This document shows, piece after piece, positions 1 through 10,574 of a stretch of 64,000 nucleotides of DNA. This DNA is from Synanceia verrucosa (Eukaryota; Chordata; Actinopteri; Perciformes; Synanceiidae). Within the stretch, counting starts at the first letter, position 1. Every line of letters starts with the position of its first letter. The stretch is taken from positions 17,153,479-17,217,478 of the forward strand of contig CM056559.1 in assembly GCA_029721515.1 (NCBI GenBank), written 5' to 3'. Made by a program: the position numbers and the translations under genes. The notes under the pieces were generated by a model, which saw only the letters and a program-made list of their open reading frames with translations, made no database searches and was not told the DNA's origin.

Positions 1-578
1 AATAATATAACATCAACAACATCAACAACAATCAACAACAATAACAATCTAACAAAATAACACACAGTGTTGAAGAGTAAAACTTAATGTATATGGTTAC
101 CTAAAACATTTTTTAATACCCTTCCAACACTGGAAACAATTTAGCAACACATTATGGTGTCAACTCTCAACATTGTCTTTTGGCTCCCATGAGTTTTTCC
201 ACTTGGCTCCACTGTAAGACAAACAGAGAGATGGCAGAAATCATAGGATAAAGTGTTTATTTTGAGTTAATGTATAATGTTCCCATTCCTTTAATGTCAC
301 CCAAAAATTAAATGATAATAACATGATAATAACATGATGCAGAGGTTTTACGTAACTGAGTAATCAAACTTTTTGTTTTTTGTTTGCTTACTTTCATTAA
401 AGACATTAAAGGTGTACCATTCATGAACTGTTACTTGCTGTTTCACACCATTCAATGTTGGTACATCTTAAACCAGTTCGAGAGAGAGAGCGAGAGAGAT
501 AGCTAGAGTTATTGAAGATTTGTTACTGTCTCTGTTACTGCTGCTGTGTGGAATAGCCACTTTCAGTTTATGAATGTT

Positions 579-792
579 CCATCCATCCCTTTTCTACCGC
601 TTATCCTCATAGGGTCGCGGTCCTAATGCATGTTTTTGGATGGTGGGAGGAAGCCAGAATACCCAGAGAGAACCCACCCAGACACGGGGAGAACATGCAA
701 ACTCCACACAGAAAGGCCCCGGGCTGGGAATCGAACCCAGTACCTTCTTGCTGTGAGGCGACAGTGCTAACCACTGCACCACCGTGCAGCCC
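579..792 (-). mobile_element. tRNA-derived SINE, internally deleted
   Basis: ATCC/GGAT tail at the left, and a tRNA-like head at the right with the B-box GGTTCGATTCCC on the minus strand. Flanked by the perfect 13-bp target duplication GTTTATGAATGTT (566-578 and 793-805). The middle of the full-length element is missing. Confidence 0.8.
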
Positions 793-1466
793 GTTTATGA
801 ATGTTGTCTGACTAAATATAGATCAAAAGGACTGCTGGTGGGGGCAGTGGGCATCTGTATGTGCCCAAACAGTAAAACACACTACGGCTGCAAACATAAC
901 AGAGGGTAAAGGAGAGATGCAGAAAGCATGTTATGGAATTTGTGAGAGGGCACGGTACAAGATGCCAACAAGAATATGTTAATAATATTATTAACAATAT
1001 GATATTACAGTGTTACCCTACTATTTTCACTAGCTCTATTTTCCATCAAAGACACAGTGCCATAGAAATCTCTTTACAGTAGATGAATGTAAGAGAATGA
1101 TTGTGATGATGATGGAGGCATTACATCTTGAGTGATGTTGCTAATTTATAGTTATAAAAAAAAATAGTCATGCACCACAACCTAAATTTATGTATTTTGT
1201 CTTTGGATCTTATTTGAGGACAGCTCCTGTACGTGTGACAGAGCACAAAAAAGTTTGATGTGCAAAAACATGTCACTACCATTGAAAGAAACATTTTACC
1301 ACTATGGGATATATCAAGAGTAAATATTCAATCAGGACATAATTACAGACGAAAGATCAACTTCACTTTGCTAAAAACAAATGTATGTCATTTTTTTATT
1401 TTTAAATTCATCCTAGATTCACTATGGATTGGGTATAAATATGACATGAACATTTGTGTAAATTAC

Positions 1467-1629
1467 CGTTCAGGAGATTTTCATAGATCCTCTTTACTGT
1501 GGCAAGGGCATCCTTAGCATCCTCTGTGTCCATCTGCCATGGACAGTGGCACTCCGCCACAAAGCCACCTGTTGTTTTCTTGGCAAGGAGGAGAATTGGA
1601 TGTCGCTCTAAAAGCTGCCATTTGTGGAG
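1467..1629 (-). pseudogene. Orphan gene family copy A, third exon
   Basis: Open 163 nt exon flanked by a strong acceptor (CTTTCTTCCAG, ending at 1630) and a donor (GTAATT, from 1466). It begins LHKWQLLERHPILLLAKKTT and continues through VAECHCPWQMD to a KRIYENLLNG end. The reading frame follows directly from the exon ending ...DATNLL at 3619, so the two appear to be consecutive exons of one minus-strand gene. I do not recognise a named domain. From memory it resembles multi-copy uncharacterised teleost proteins. Further exons, if any, lie left of the window. Confidence 0.5.
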
Positions 1630-1844
1630 CTGGAAGAAAGTTGACACAAAATCATAAGATTGAAAATTAGAAACATATATAAGATATATATCAAGTCAGA
1701 CTAATGCTGAAAAAGTATGTTTTATGCTTTGGTAGAAAGCTATACTTTGAAAGTCAGACTGAAGTAACAATTTCTGAGTAGCCATGTCAGAAATGTCTTA
1801 AGCAAAAAACTGAACACAAGTTTAAATGCTTCTGTGTATGTGTA

Positions 1845-2160
1845 CATGTGAAGGCACTGCTAATACTACAAACTATCAGCAGCAGCATCAGAGCCAGTGA
1901 CACCAGCAGACTGGATAAAATCATCAAGAAGGCTGGCTCTGTAGTTGGATTAAAACTGGACTCTTTTCAAACTGTGGTAGAGAGGAAGACACTCAAAAAG
2001 CTGCTCTCCATCAGGGACAATGAGGAGCATCCTCTCCACCTCACACTGAACAGACAGCGGAGCAGCGTCTCTATCTTCTCTGACTGTCACAGCTACAGAT
2101 AGAGGAAAGCTTCCCTACCACACGCCATCACACTGGACAATAAGACTTTATCATGACATT
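1845..2160 (+). mobile_element. LINE (L2/Rex-like) 3' end, reverse-transcriptase C-terminal remnant
   Basis: Open frame from the codon after 1845 to a stop at 2100-2102, with DKIIKKAGSVVGLKLDS and RKTLKKLLSIRDNEEHPLH, the domain that follows the reverse transcriptase in fish L2-type LINEs. Homology continues past the stop for about 60 bp. 5' truncated, as usual for LINEs. Confidence 0.6.
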
Positions 2161-2241
2161 ATAACATGTTATACAGCTACAGTTCACTGCACCTTACTGT
2201 TTTATTTGAACTACAAATATTTTACCATGGGTCATAATTAA

Positions 2242-2596
2242 GGGCGGCATGGTGATGTAGTGGTTAGCACTGTCAAAGCAAGAAGGTACCGGGTTCGAAT
2301 CCCGGGCTCGGGGCCTTTCTGTGTGGAGTTTGCATGTTCCCCTCATGTCTGTGTGGGTTCTCTCTGGTACTCCGGCTTCCTCCCACGATCCAAAAACATG
2401 CATGGGGATTAGGTTAATTGGCTAATTTAAATTGACCGTAGGTGTGAATGTGAGTGTGAGTGGTTGGCTGTCTCTGTGTGTCCTGTGATGAACTGGAGAC
2501 TTGTCCAGGGTGTACCCTGCCTTTCACCCTAAGACAGCTGGGATAGGCTCCAGCCCCCCTTTGACCCTATGAGGATAAGCGGTAGAAAATGGATGG
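2242..2596 (+). mobile_element. tRNA-derived SINE, full length
   Basis: Head GGGCGGCATGGTGATGTAG with A-box-like sequence, B-box GGTTCGAATCCC, a body including the TCCTCCCACGATCCAAAAAC motif, and a tail ending in GGATGG repeats. The target duplication ATGGGTCATAATTAA is seen at 2227-2241 and 2597-2611 (its first four bases may belong to the tail). It is the best reference copy in the window. Confidence 0.85.
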
Positions 2597-3618
2597 ATGG
2601 GTCATAATTAATTGTCTGTATATTTGATACATCGATATTGCAAATAATACTTTTTCTGTTTTCTGTTTTTCTTTTGGTTTCTCACATTGCTCTTGCTGTT
2701 GCTGCAAAAGAATTTCCACCTCTTTACGCCACCTTCATTTATTTACACTGAACTAGGTCAGATCGACAGAATGGCACCTCAATATGTGATTTTAGATGGT
2801 GGTGGAATCAAAACAGGTGATGCCAGGCTCAGAGAGACAGGAGACAGTGAGCAGCAGCAACATGACTACTCACAGGTGCATTTCTCCACACCACTTAACA
2901 AGTGATTCTGCTCCTCTGCTCTAATGACAAGTAGAGCTGATCTTTATAATAACGTCATGAAGTTAAAAGGTAAATCTTTTTTGTGTGTTCCTGGACAAAA
3001 GGAACACCTCTTGTTGGGGGGAAGCAGCATGTCAGCTCCACCTTTTACACAGAGATGACACCCACAAAATAGGCTACTGGTTCTGTTGGTTCATAGTAAC
3101 GGCTTTGACCAAGCTGTGCAAAAGGGGCTTATGCTTGACACTTTTTATGTTGATTCAGTTTAAAGTAAAAAACATGATATGAAACAAAAAAAAAAAAAAC
3201 AAGGAGCTGGGGTGCCTGAAACTAAAGTCAAAGTTGTAAGTAATTGTTTAGTGTGCACACTGAGGAATGCATAACTGACAAAATCTAATGAAAAATCATG
3301 TTTTATTCATACGGGGTGTGTAAATCTCTGCATGCTATGTTCATTTAGTGAAGAATAACTGTCATATTAATAACTTCAAATGACATTTTTTGCAAACCAT
3401 GCTCACTATGTTGATGCTCATCCTTCACTGAAATCAAATGTGGGTTTATGGAAATATAATGTAGCTTATGACATATTAAGTACATTGAGAACTCAGGATT
3501 TTATGCACATTGAAGGACAAACAAGGATAAATGTTAGAATGCTGAAAAGTTGGAGAGATCATGGAAAGATTATTTACTAGGTATTCTATGACAACAGTCT
3601 GAAAGAAAAAAATGTTAC

Positions 3619-5023
3619 CAATAGGTTTGTTGCATCATACACTTTGTTGATGCTGCAGTTTTTGTTTTGCCACTCTTTCCACTCCTGTGTGATCTTCTCC
3701 TTCTGTCTCTCCAGCCTGTCTTTATATGGCTGCTTGACACCACAGTGGCAGGTCTTGCTGGCCACCCCAATCTTCCTTTTGCTTTTTTTTTTTTTTTCAC
3801 TTTGTCTGCATTGTTCTCATTGTTCAACACCACAAAAGAGTGTTGACCTTTTATGAGATTATGCATATTTTAGTCTTGCAGCAAAAGCTATTAATATTTG
3901 GTGCGTGTATGTGACCATCACCGGCCCTCCCTGGAATCTAATCTTACTTTATTTATTGGAATTTCCTGTTATAAGCCAGAGAGGGACGTGCTACACCTGG
4001 GTGACAAGAGGGGGAGATAAATGACAGACAGGGAGATAAGACAAAACAAAAAGGGAAGTTTACAGACAGGCAGTGCTATTGGAATAAAAAAAACGTGTAA
4101 GCTACTGTGTCATTCCTAACACCTTCATCCCAACACCCAACAGTATTGAACACCAGAGTAGTGGAGGACCTAACCGTATAGAGTAGGCTACCGAGAACAC
4201 AAATGAAAGAAGTATGTGGAGAAAATATGACCTTAGTGAGAAGTCGGACAAATGATTTGACACATACTAGCAGTTCACATCAGTACTCATCAATGTGACT
4301 CGGGAGGAGTTAATAAGGTCTGGATAAAACATGCATGTGTGTAGAACACCGAAGCCCAGAGCGTCTACCACGACCCCTCATGGCCAGATCGGCCAGTTGT
4401 CCACAACAACCCGGGGAAGTGGGAGCATCGACGATGCCAAACCCAGAGAGCCACCCGGGCCACCGAGAACCACGCAGATCCAACGACCAGGAGGAGACAG
4501 AAACCGCCACTCCCCAGGAGGCCAGGACAGGTCCAAGGGGCCAGCGACACGAGGGCCCACACTGAGGCCACAGCATCAGGGGGCCCACCACAGCTGCAAG
4601 GGGACATTAAGAGGCAGTCTGGTGTGGACCCGGCCCATGGGAACAGAGCCGCGAGGGGAGTAGAAGAGATGGGCATAGCTCCTGAAGCACTGGGCCCCCA
4701 GGATCAAGAGGCCAGGGGCCAGGGAGATCCCACACAAACCAGCAGGCCCCACCAACACCATGACCCTGAAAGCTGCAGCCCCAGAGCAGAGCCCCAGCAG
4801 CCACGCAGAATTAGAGATGCAGCGACCAGCCAGCACAGCCGAAAAGGATCGATACGCACTCCACCAGCCGGGAGCCAAATGCGCAAGCCAGCGCTGTCCG
4901 GCAAACAGTCCCCCTACCGGCGGACCCAGATCGCTCCCCCCCAAGCCCCGGGATGCCCCCCTTGTGCGTGCCTCACGCACAAGGCTTCCTTTTGCATGTC
5001 ACACAATCTTTTTGTGTCGGCAT
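3619..5023 (-). pseudogene. Orphan gene family copy A, second exon, split by a retroposon
   Basis: The exon starts at an ATG immediately after the acceptor TTTCCCCAG (ATG at 5023) and ends at the donor GTAACA after 3619. The encoded N-terminus has a C-x2-C ... C-x-C pattern (DCVTCKRKIG, then KTCHCGVKQPYK), a zinc-ribbon-like spacing, then a charged helix (RLERQKEKITQEWKEWQ). The coding sequence is interrupted by a 1202 bp insert (3783-4984) flanked by the 11-bp duplication CTTCCTTTTGC, so this copy is broken. The zinc-ribbon reading is inference from cysteine spacing; the function is unknown. Confidence 0.5.
3783..4984 (-). mobile_element. Poly-A retroposon of unassigned family
   Basis: Insertion of 1202 bp flanked by the perfect 11-bp duplication CTTCCTTTTGC (3772-3782 and 4985-4995), with a run of 15 T at its left end, i.e. 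a poly-A 3' tail on the minus strand. The right (5') half is strikingly GC-rich (about 4330-4980). Copy B lacks the insert, which proves the boundaries. No reverse transcriptase or other recognisable protein; it could be a 5'/3' fragment of a LINE, a composite SINE or a processed transcript. Confidence 0.7.
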
Positions 5024-5529
5024 CTGGGGAAATAATCATGAATAAGAATACAGTGTATGTCAACAGGGGATAAGGAATTAATTTCCTCATTGATACAGAG
5101 GACAACATGGATCTTTACCTTATAAAATCTTATCAACACAGCAACCAACATGTTGGTTTTCAAAGTAAAATGCTATAGTAAAATATGAATCAGGCTCAAA
5201 TTAGTTTTATCAAGTCGGTACATGAAAACTACAGTCATGATAGTCTTGTAGAGGAAGAGGGTTCTAGAAGAGGCCTGAAATCAAGAATAAATACTTGTTA
5301 TAGAATTAAAAAGTACGTGTGAGGTGGTATGCTAATAGCATCTGCATCTGTCTTGTGTCAGATGTTGCACAAACCTTTGCGATCCATCAGATTTCTTTCT
5401 TTAGTGCTTTTGGAAAGGTTTTTCGCCATTAGTGATTCTAGACACTATACCTAGAAACAACACTACAACACACTAACAACGTCTTGTAGTGTTCTCAAAT
5501 GTTAATAAAACAGTATTTACTGTACTTAC

Positions 5530-5740
5530 CTTCTTTGGTCCAACTACGATGTGTAGAAAAAATTTATGTCGCGGATTGATCCATGCAGCGTTCAGGGAAA
5601 AAGTATTTGTGGCGTTCCTCCTGTCACCGGTAGGTGCACTGTGTAAGAAACGCCCCCATGGGTCGTGTTCGAGGGCATGTACAAACGACCTGTGTGGTCG
5701 TATGAGTTGGAGGGCTTGTTGGAATCTACAGAACATACCC
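5530..5740 (-). pseudogene. Orphan gene family copy A, first exon
   Basis: Open stretch ending at a strong donor (AAGAAG then GTAAGTAC). It reads ...HALEHDPWGRFLHS... and ends HIVVGPKK, in frame with the ATG of the next exon, so it could be coding or 5' UTR. Its right boundary is the start of the 205-220 bp tandem repeat near 5740 and was not defined further. Paired with 18111-18305 in copy B. Confidence 0.4.
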
Positions 5741-6371
5741 AAAACTCATTATGTCATATTGAATCATTATGTTTCTGCTCAAATCTAACAAGAATAAGCA
5801 ATATTTTGTGGAAAAAATGCTTCTGAATGAACAGTACAAGGTAAATCAGCTTTCCTATGCGTGAATCATCCTGAAAATGCCCCAAAAACCCCAAAATGCC
5901 CCATGAAAACCCCAAAATGACATACAAATCAGATACATTGTAAATATACAGATCATGCCCAAATCTCATTACATCGCGTTGAATCATGATGTTTCTACTC
6001 AAATCTAACAAGAATAAGCAATATTTTGTGGAAAAAATGCTTATGAATGAAGAATACAAGGTAAATCAGCTTTCTTTCCTGAAAATGCCCAAAAAAGCCT
6101 TTTCTCGCCTTGAAAAGACGAAAATGACATAGACATCAGATACATTGTGAATCTACACAACATGCCCAAATCTCATTACATCTTGTTGAATCATGAAGTT
6201 TCTACTCAAATCTAACAAGAATAAGCAATATTTTGTGGAAAAAATGCTTCTGAATGAAGAATACAGGTAAATCAGCTTTCCTGTGCGTGAATCATCCTGA
6301 AAATGCCCCAAACGCCTTTTCTCGCCTGGAAAAGCTCAAAATGACATAGAAATCAGATACATTGTGATTCT
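5727..6371. repeat. Tandem repeat, ~205-220 bp unit, about three copies
   Basis: The marker AATCTAACAAGAATAAGCAA recurs at 5782, 6002 and 6209. Each unit also has CATTGTGAATCTACAGAACA-like and ATGCCCCAAAA stretches. It begins where segmental copy A ends. Confidence 0.8.
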
Positions 6372-6832
6372 ACAGAACCAACACAGTCTCATCCCAAATC
6401 GCCACATACTGCCGTTTTGGTCATTGCCCCTTGAAGTCCCTCAGCCGATGCCTAAGGTACCCCCTTTTCTTCTCCAGCTGAGGAAGAGGGTCATCCATAG
6501 ATTTGAATGCAAACCCCTTTTCTTCGGATTTTGATGGAGAGGGGTTGCCATCCGCGTCCCCACGTCACATGACTTTCAAGATTAAAATGTCATTTTTTTT
6601 AAAGATAAATTTCTGCATTAAAATACGTTTTGAGTGAGAAATATGCATTTTTTTCACAATCTCCGTCTAGTGAGTGTATGCGATACAAAACATTTTTCAG
6701 CTGTAGCAAAAAAATTGTGGGGATACTACGTCTTGTCATTGCTGTGAATGAAGTTAGCTGGTAACATTTGCTAAAACATCTAAATTATTTTATTTTTACA
6801 TTCCTAAGCTCAGCCACGCACGTCTTATTATT
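6372..6832. other. Non-coding stretch
   Basis: No gene. The last part (about 6772-6825, including CCTAAGCTCAGCCACGCAC) is noteworthy because the same sequence recurs inside the arrays at about 7064-7122 and, inverted, at 12333-12398. Confidence 0.6.
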
Positions 6833-7604
6833 AGGGCCCAAGCGGACAGTGAAACAGGTCCGCAAGGGACCTATTGAAACTGTGGTGTTTATTATTATTA
6901 TTAGGGCCCGAGTGGACTGTGAAACAGGTCCGCAAGGGACCTATTGAAACTGTAATGTTTCTTATTATTATTATTATTATTAGGGCCCGAGCGGACTGTG
7001 AAACAGGTCCGCAAGGGACCTATTGAAACTGTAGTGTTTATTATTATTAGGGCCCGAGCGGACTCTAAAACATCTAAATTTAACAATATTTTTACATTCC
7101 TAAGCTCAGCCACGCACATCTTACTATTAGGGCCCAAGCGGACTGTGAAACAGGTCCACAAGGAATCTATTGAAACTGTGGTGTTTATTATTATTATTAG
7201 GGCCCGAGTGGACTGTGAAACAGGTCCACAAGGGACCTATTGAAACTGTAGTGTTTATTATTATTAGGGCCCGAGCGGACTGTGAAACAGGTCCGCAAGG
7301 GACCTATTGAAACTGTAGTGTTTATTAGGGCCCGAGCAGACTGTGAAACAGGTCCGCAAGGGACCTTTTGAAACTGTAGTGTTTATTATTAGGGCCAGAG
7401 CGGACTGTGAAACAGGTCCGCAAGGGACCTATTGAAACTGTAATGTTTATTTAGGGCCCGAGCGGACTGTGAAACAGTTTCAAGGGACCTATTGAAACTG
7501 TAATGTTTATTCTTTTTATTAGGGCCCGAGCGGACTGTGAAACAGGTCCGCAAGGGACCTATTGAAACTGTAGTGTTTATTATTATTATTATTATTATTA
7601 TTAT
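6833..7604 (+). repeat. Minisatellite array of hairpin units, plus orientation
   Basis: About ten units of roughly 60-70 bp. Core: GGGCCCGAGCGGAC, loop TGTGAAACAG, GTCCGCAAGGGACC, then TATTGAAACTGTAGTG and a variable TTTATTATT spacer. The two arms are near-perfect inverted repeats, so each unit can form a ~14-bp stem. Leads directly into the element body at 7605. Confidence 0.9.
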
Positions 7605-9697
7605 TCCTGAACATCTGTTTTCCCAATTTTCACCCCTTTCCCACCGCTAAAAAGTTGTATAAATTTGTACATTCCTGCGGCCCGCCCCGAAATTCGATAT
7701 TTTGGGGTGTTCGCACACGTTGCATACAAAATGGCTGAATGGCGCCACCTACAAAGTTGAAAAATCCCCATAGGGAAAATCGCCAACTTTGGCGTACCTC
7801 AACGAAAATCGGTACACGTTAACCATACCCAGACAAACAAAATTGTCTCTTGGCAGGAAGCTGAATTTCCAACAGGAAGTCGGCCATTTTGAATTTTGGA
7901 TTTTCTGATGAAAACGAACTCGTCCTAGGAATTTCGTCCGATCGACTTGAAATTTGGTACAGATCATCTCCAGAGCTAGCTGAGCAAAAGTTGTGCTCTG
8001 CGCATAATTAGGTCAAAGGGCGTGGCTGCTAGGGCTCGCCAAACTTTGGCGAATTCGCCTTCTAAATTCAAACGACTCTCACATTCATATACTCGATCCT
8101 AGCAGCTTCAAATTTTCAGAGCATAACGGGGGCGCGGCCCTGAACGTTCCGATGTATTAACGTCATGCCTTACTCATAGCGCCCCCCAGTGGTAACAGGA
8201 AGTGACCCGTTCTTACTTTTCACATTAACTGATGCCACATGGAAGACTCCATCAACGTCATTCCACTTCTAAAACCTAAAGAACAACTTGGTGAAGCTTC
8301 GTTACAAACGCCGTGAGGCTACTACTAACGGCACCCGTATGGCGTCGCTGTGATTTTTTGATCATTCGGCATTAAAATACGTTTGCCTTTTTGACGGCTT
8401 TACTAAAGTCGTATCATCATGAAAATTGATACACAGGTCAAGGCTGGGGTCCTCTAACATCTGATGTGGTCCCCGCCCAGGGGCGTGGCCAAATGCCTCC
8501 ACAGCGCCTCCCTTTACGTTTACATGTTCTGATACGACATAGTTGACCCCATTGACTTCATTCCACTTCTAAAACATCCACAACACATTGGTGAAGCTAC
8601 ATTACGAACACCGTGAAGCTATGATAAACGGCGTCCGTATGGCGGTGCCGCATCTTCCGATTTTTCGCCAAGAAAATACGTTTGGCTTTTTGATGGCTTT
8701 AATAAAGTTGTATCATCATGAAATTTGATTCACAGGTCAAGGGTGACGACCTCTAACATCTGATGGGGGCAACGTCCATGAGCGATCAAAATGGCTCCAT
8801 AGCGCCCCCTTGAAACTTTCAAAAACCCCTCCCCATAGGAGTTTTTATGGAGTTGGAACATTAAAATCGGTACACATATGCAAACAGTGCAGACGCACAA
8901 AAGCCTCTTGTAACAATTATCTACTCCAAACAGGAAGTCGGCCATTTTGAATTTCGGATTTTCTGATGAAAATGAACTCGTCCTAGGGATTTCGTCCGAT
9001 CGACTTGAAATTTGGTACAACTGATCTCCAGACCTCACTGAGCAAAAGTTGAGCTCTACACATAATTAGGTGAAAGGGCGTGGCCGCTAGGGCTCGAGAA
9101 ACTTTGGCGAATTTGCCGTCTAAATTCAAACGAGTCTCACGTTCACATACTCTATCCGAGAAGCTGGGCACTCAGCCGTGAACGTGCTAATATATTAATG
9201 TCATGCCTTACTCATGGCGCCCCCAGTGGTAATAGCAAGTGACCATTTTTTTGGCTTTTTGATGGCTTTAAGAAACTCGTATCATCATGAAAGTTGATAC
9301 ACAGGTCAAGGGTGGCGACCTCTAACATCTGATGTGATCCACACCAATGAGCTGAGCAAAATGGCCCCATAGTGCCCCCGTGAAATTTTCAAAAACCCCT
9401 CCTCATAGGGGTTTTTATGGAGTTGGAACATGAAAATCAGTACACACGTGTAACTTGACCAGATGCACAAAAAAGTTTCTTGCACCAACTGTCTATTCCA
9501 AACAGGAAGTCGGCCATTTTGTTTCAACTCTTCATTTTGGCTTGATTTCCACATTGAACCATCGAATGGCCGTAACTCCTTTGAATATTTTCCGAATCGC
9601 TTGACGTTTTTTGCCCCATGCTCGCACCGCCGTCCACATCTGATGCCCGACCGCGTTATACCGCGAGGGCCCTACATAACCGCTCGCGGTTTTCTAG
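7605..9697 (+). mobile_element. Non-autonomous element with Helitron-like 3' end
   Basis: Non-coding repeat body starting TCCTGAACATCTG after an ATT run. It includes GGCGCCMCCT-type and GGTCAAAGGGCGTGGC motifs. The 3' end has a perfect 8-bp stem (ACCGCGAG 9660-9667, CTCGCGGT 9683-9690), then TTT, then CTAG (9694-9697) followed by a host T. A terminal hairpin followed by CTRR and insertion before T is the Helitron signature. The 5' end does not show a clean A|TC boundary because an array precedes it. An inverted relative lies at 45554-47673. Family assignment is inference. Confidence 0.5.
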
Positions 9698-9710
9698 TTG
9701 TTATTATTAT

Positions 9711-10548
9711 TCCTGTACATCTGTTCCCATTGTTAAAAAGTTGTATAAATTCGCACATTCCTGCGGCCCGCCCCGAAATTCGATATTTTGGGGTGTTCGC
9801 ACACGTTGCACGCAAAATGGCTGAATGGCGCCCCCTACAAAGTTGGGGCCAACTTTGGCGTACCTCAACGAAAATCGGTACACGTTAAGCATACCCGGAC
9901 AAACAAAATTTTCTCTTGGCAGGAAGTTGAATTTCCAACAGGAAGTCGGCCATTTTGAATTTTTGATTTTTGATGAAAACAAACTCGTCTTAGGGATTTC
10001 GTCCGATCGACTTCAAATTTGGTAGACTCAGCTGGCTCATCTCCAGAGCCAGCTGAGCAAAAGTTGTGCTTTGCGTGAAATTAGGTCAAAGGGCGTGGCC
10101 GCTAGGGCTATTCCACTATGTGAACGTGAGAGCCGTTCGAATTTTGACGGCGAATTCATCAAAGTTTGTCGAGCCCTAGCGGCCACGCCCTTTGAAGTTG
10201 ATCGGACGAAATCCCTAGGACGAGTTCGTTTTCATCAGAAAATCCAAAATTCAAAATGGCCGACTCCCTGTTGGAATTTCAACTTCCTGCCAAGAGACAA
10301 TTTTGTTCGTACATGTATGCTTAACATCTCTACCGATTTTCGTTGAGGTACAACAAAGTACTTCCCTAGGGGGAATTTCCCTAGGGGATTTTTCAACTTT
10401 GTAGGGGGTGCCATTCAGCCATTTTGCATGCAACGTGTGCGAACACCCCAAATATTGAATTTTGGGGCGGGCCGCAGGAATGTGCAAATTTATACAACTT
10501 TTTAACAATGGGAAAGAGGTTGAAATTTGGGAAAACAGATGTACAGGA
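9711..10548. repeat. Large inverted repeat of the element's 5' portion
   Basis: The left arm 9711-10109 repeats the start of the body (TCCTGTACATCTG...). The right arm 10171-10548 is its reverse complement, ending CAGATGTACAGGA. The right arm has a deletion near its start. The centre (about 10110-10170) is short, so the pair can fold back. Confidence 0.8.
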
Positions 10549-10574
10549 ATAATAATAAGAAGAAGAAGAAAAAG

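Larger units (their letters stand above)
3583..5740. repeat. Segmental duplication, copy A
   Basis: Aligns by eye with 16829-18305 over the orphan-gene exons and the intervening intron (for example the stretch around ATGTTGGTTTTCAAAGTAAA in both). Copy A differs by the 1202 bp retroposon at 3783-4984 and lacks the SINE present in copy B. Confidence 0.75.

Noticed and set aside
2242..2320. tRNA gene
   Set aside because: A- and B-box-like sequence is present, but it is the head of a SINE with a body, tail and target duplication; no cloverleaf was built.
4310..4980. Overlapping GC-rich open frames in several frames
   Set aside because: Open in many frames at once because of base composition, inside a retroposon, with no recognisable domain.
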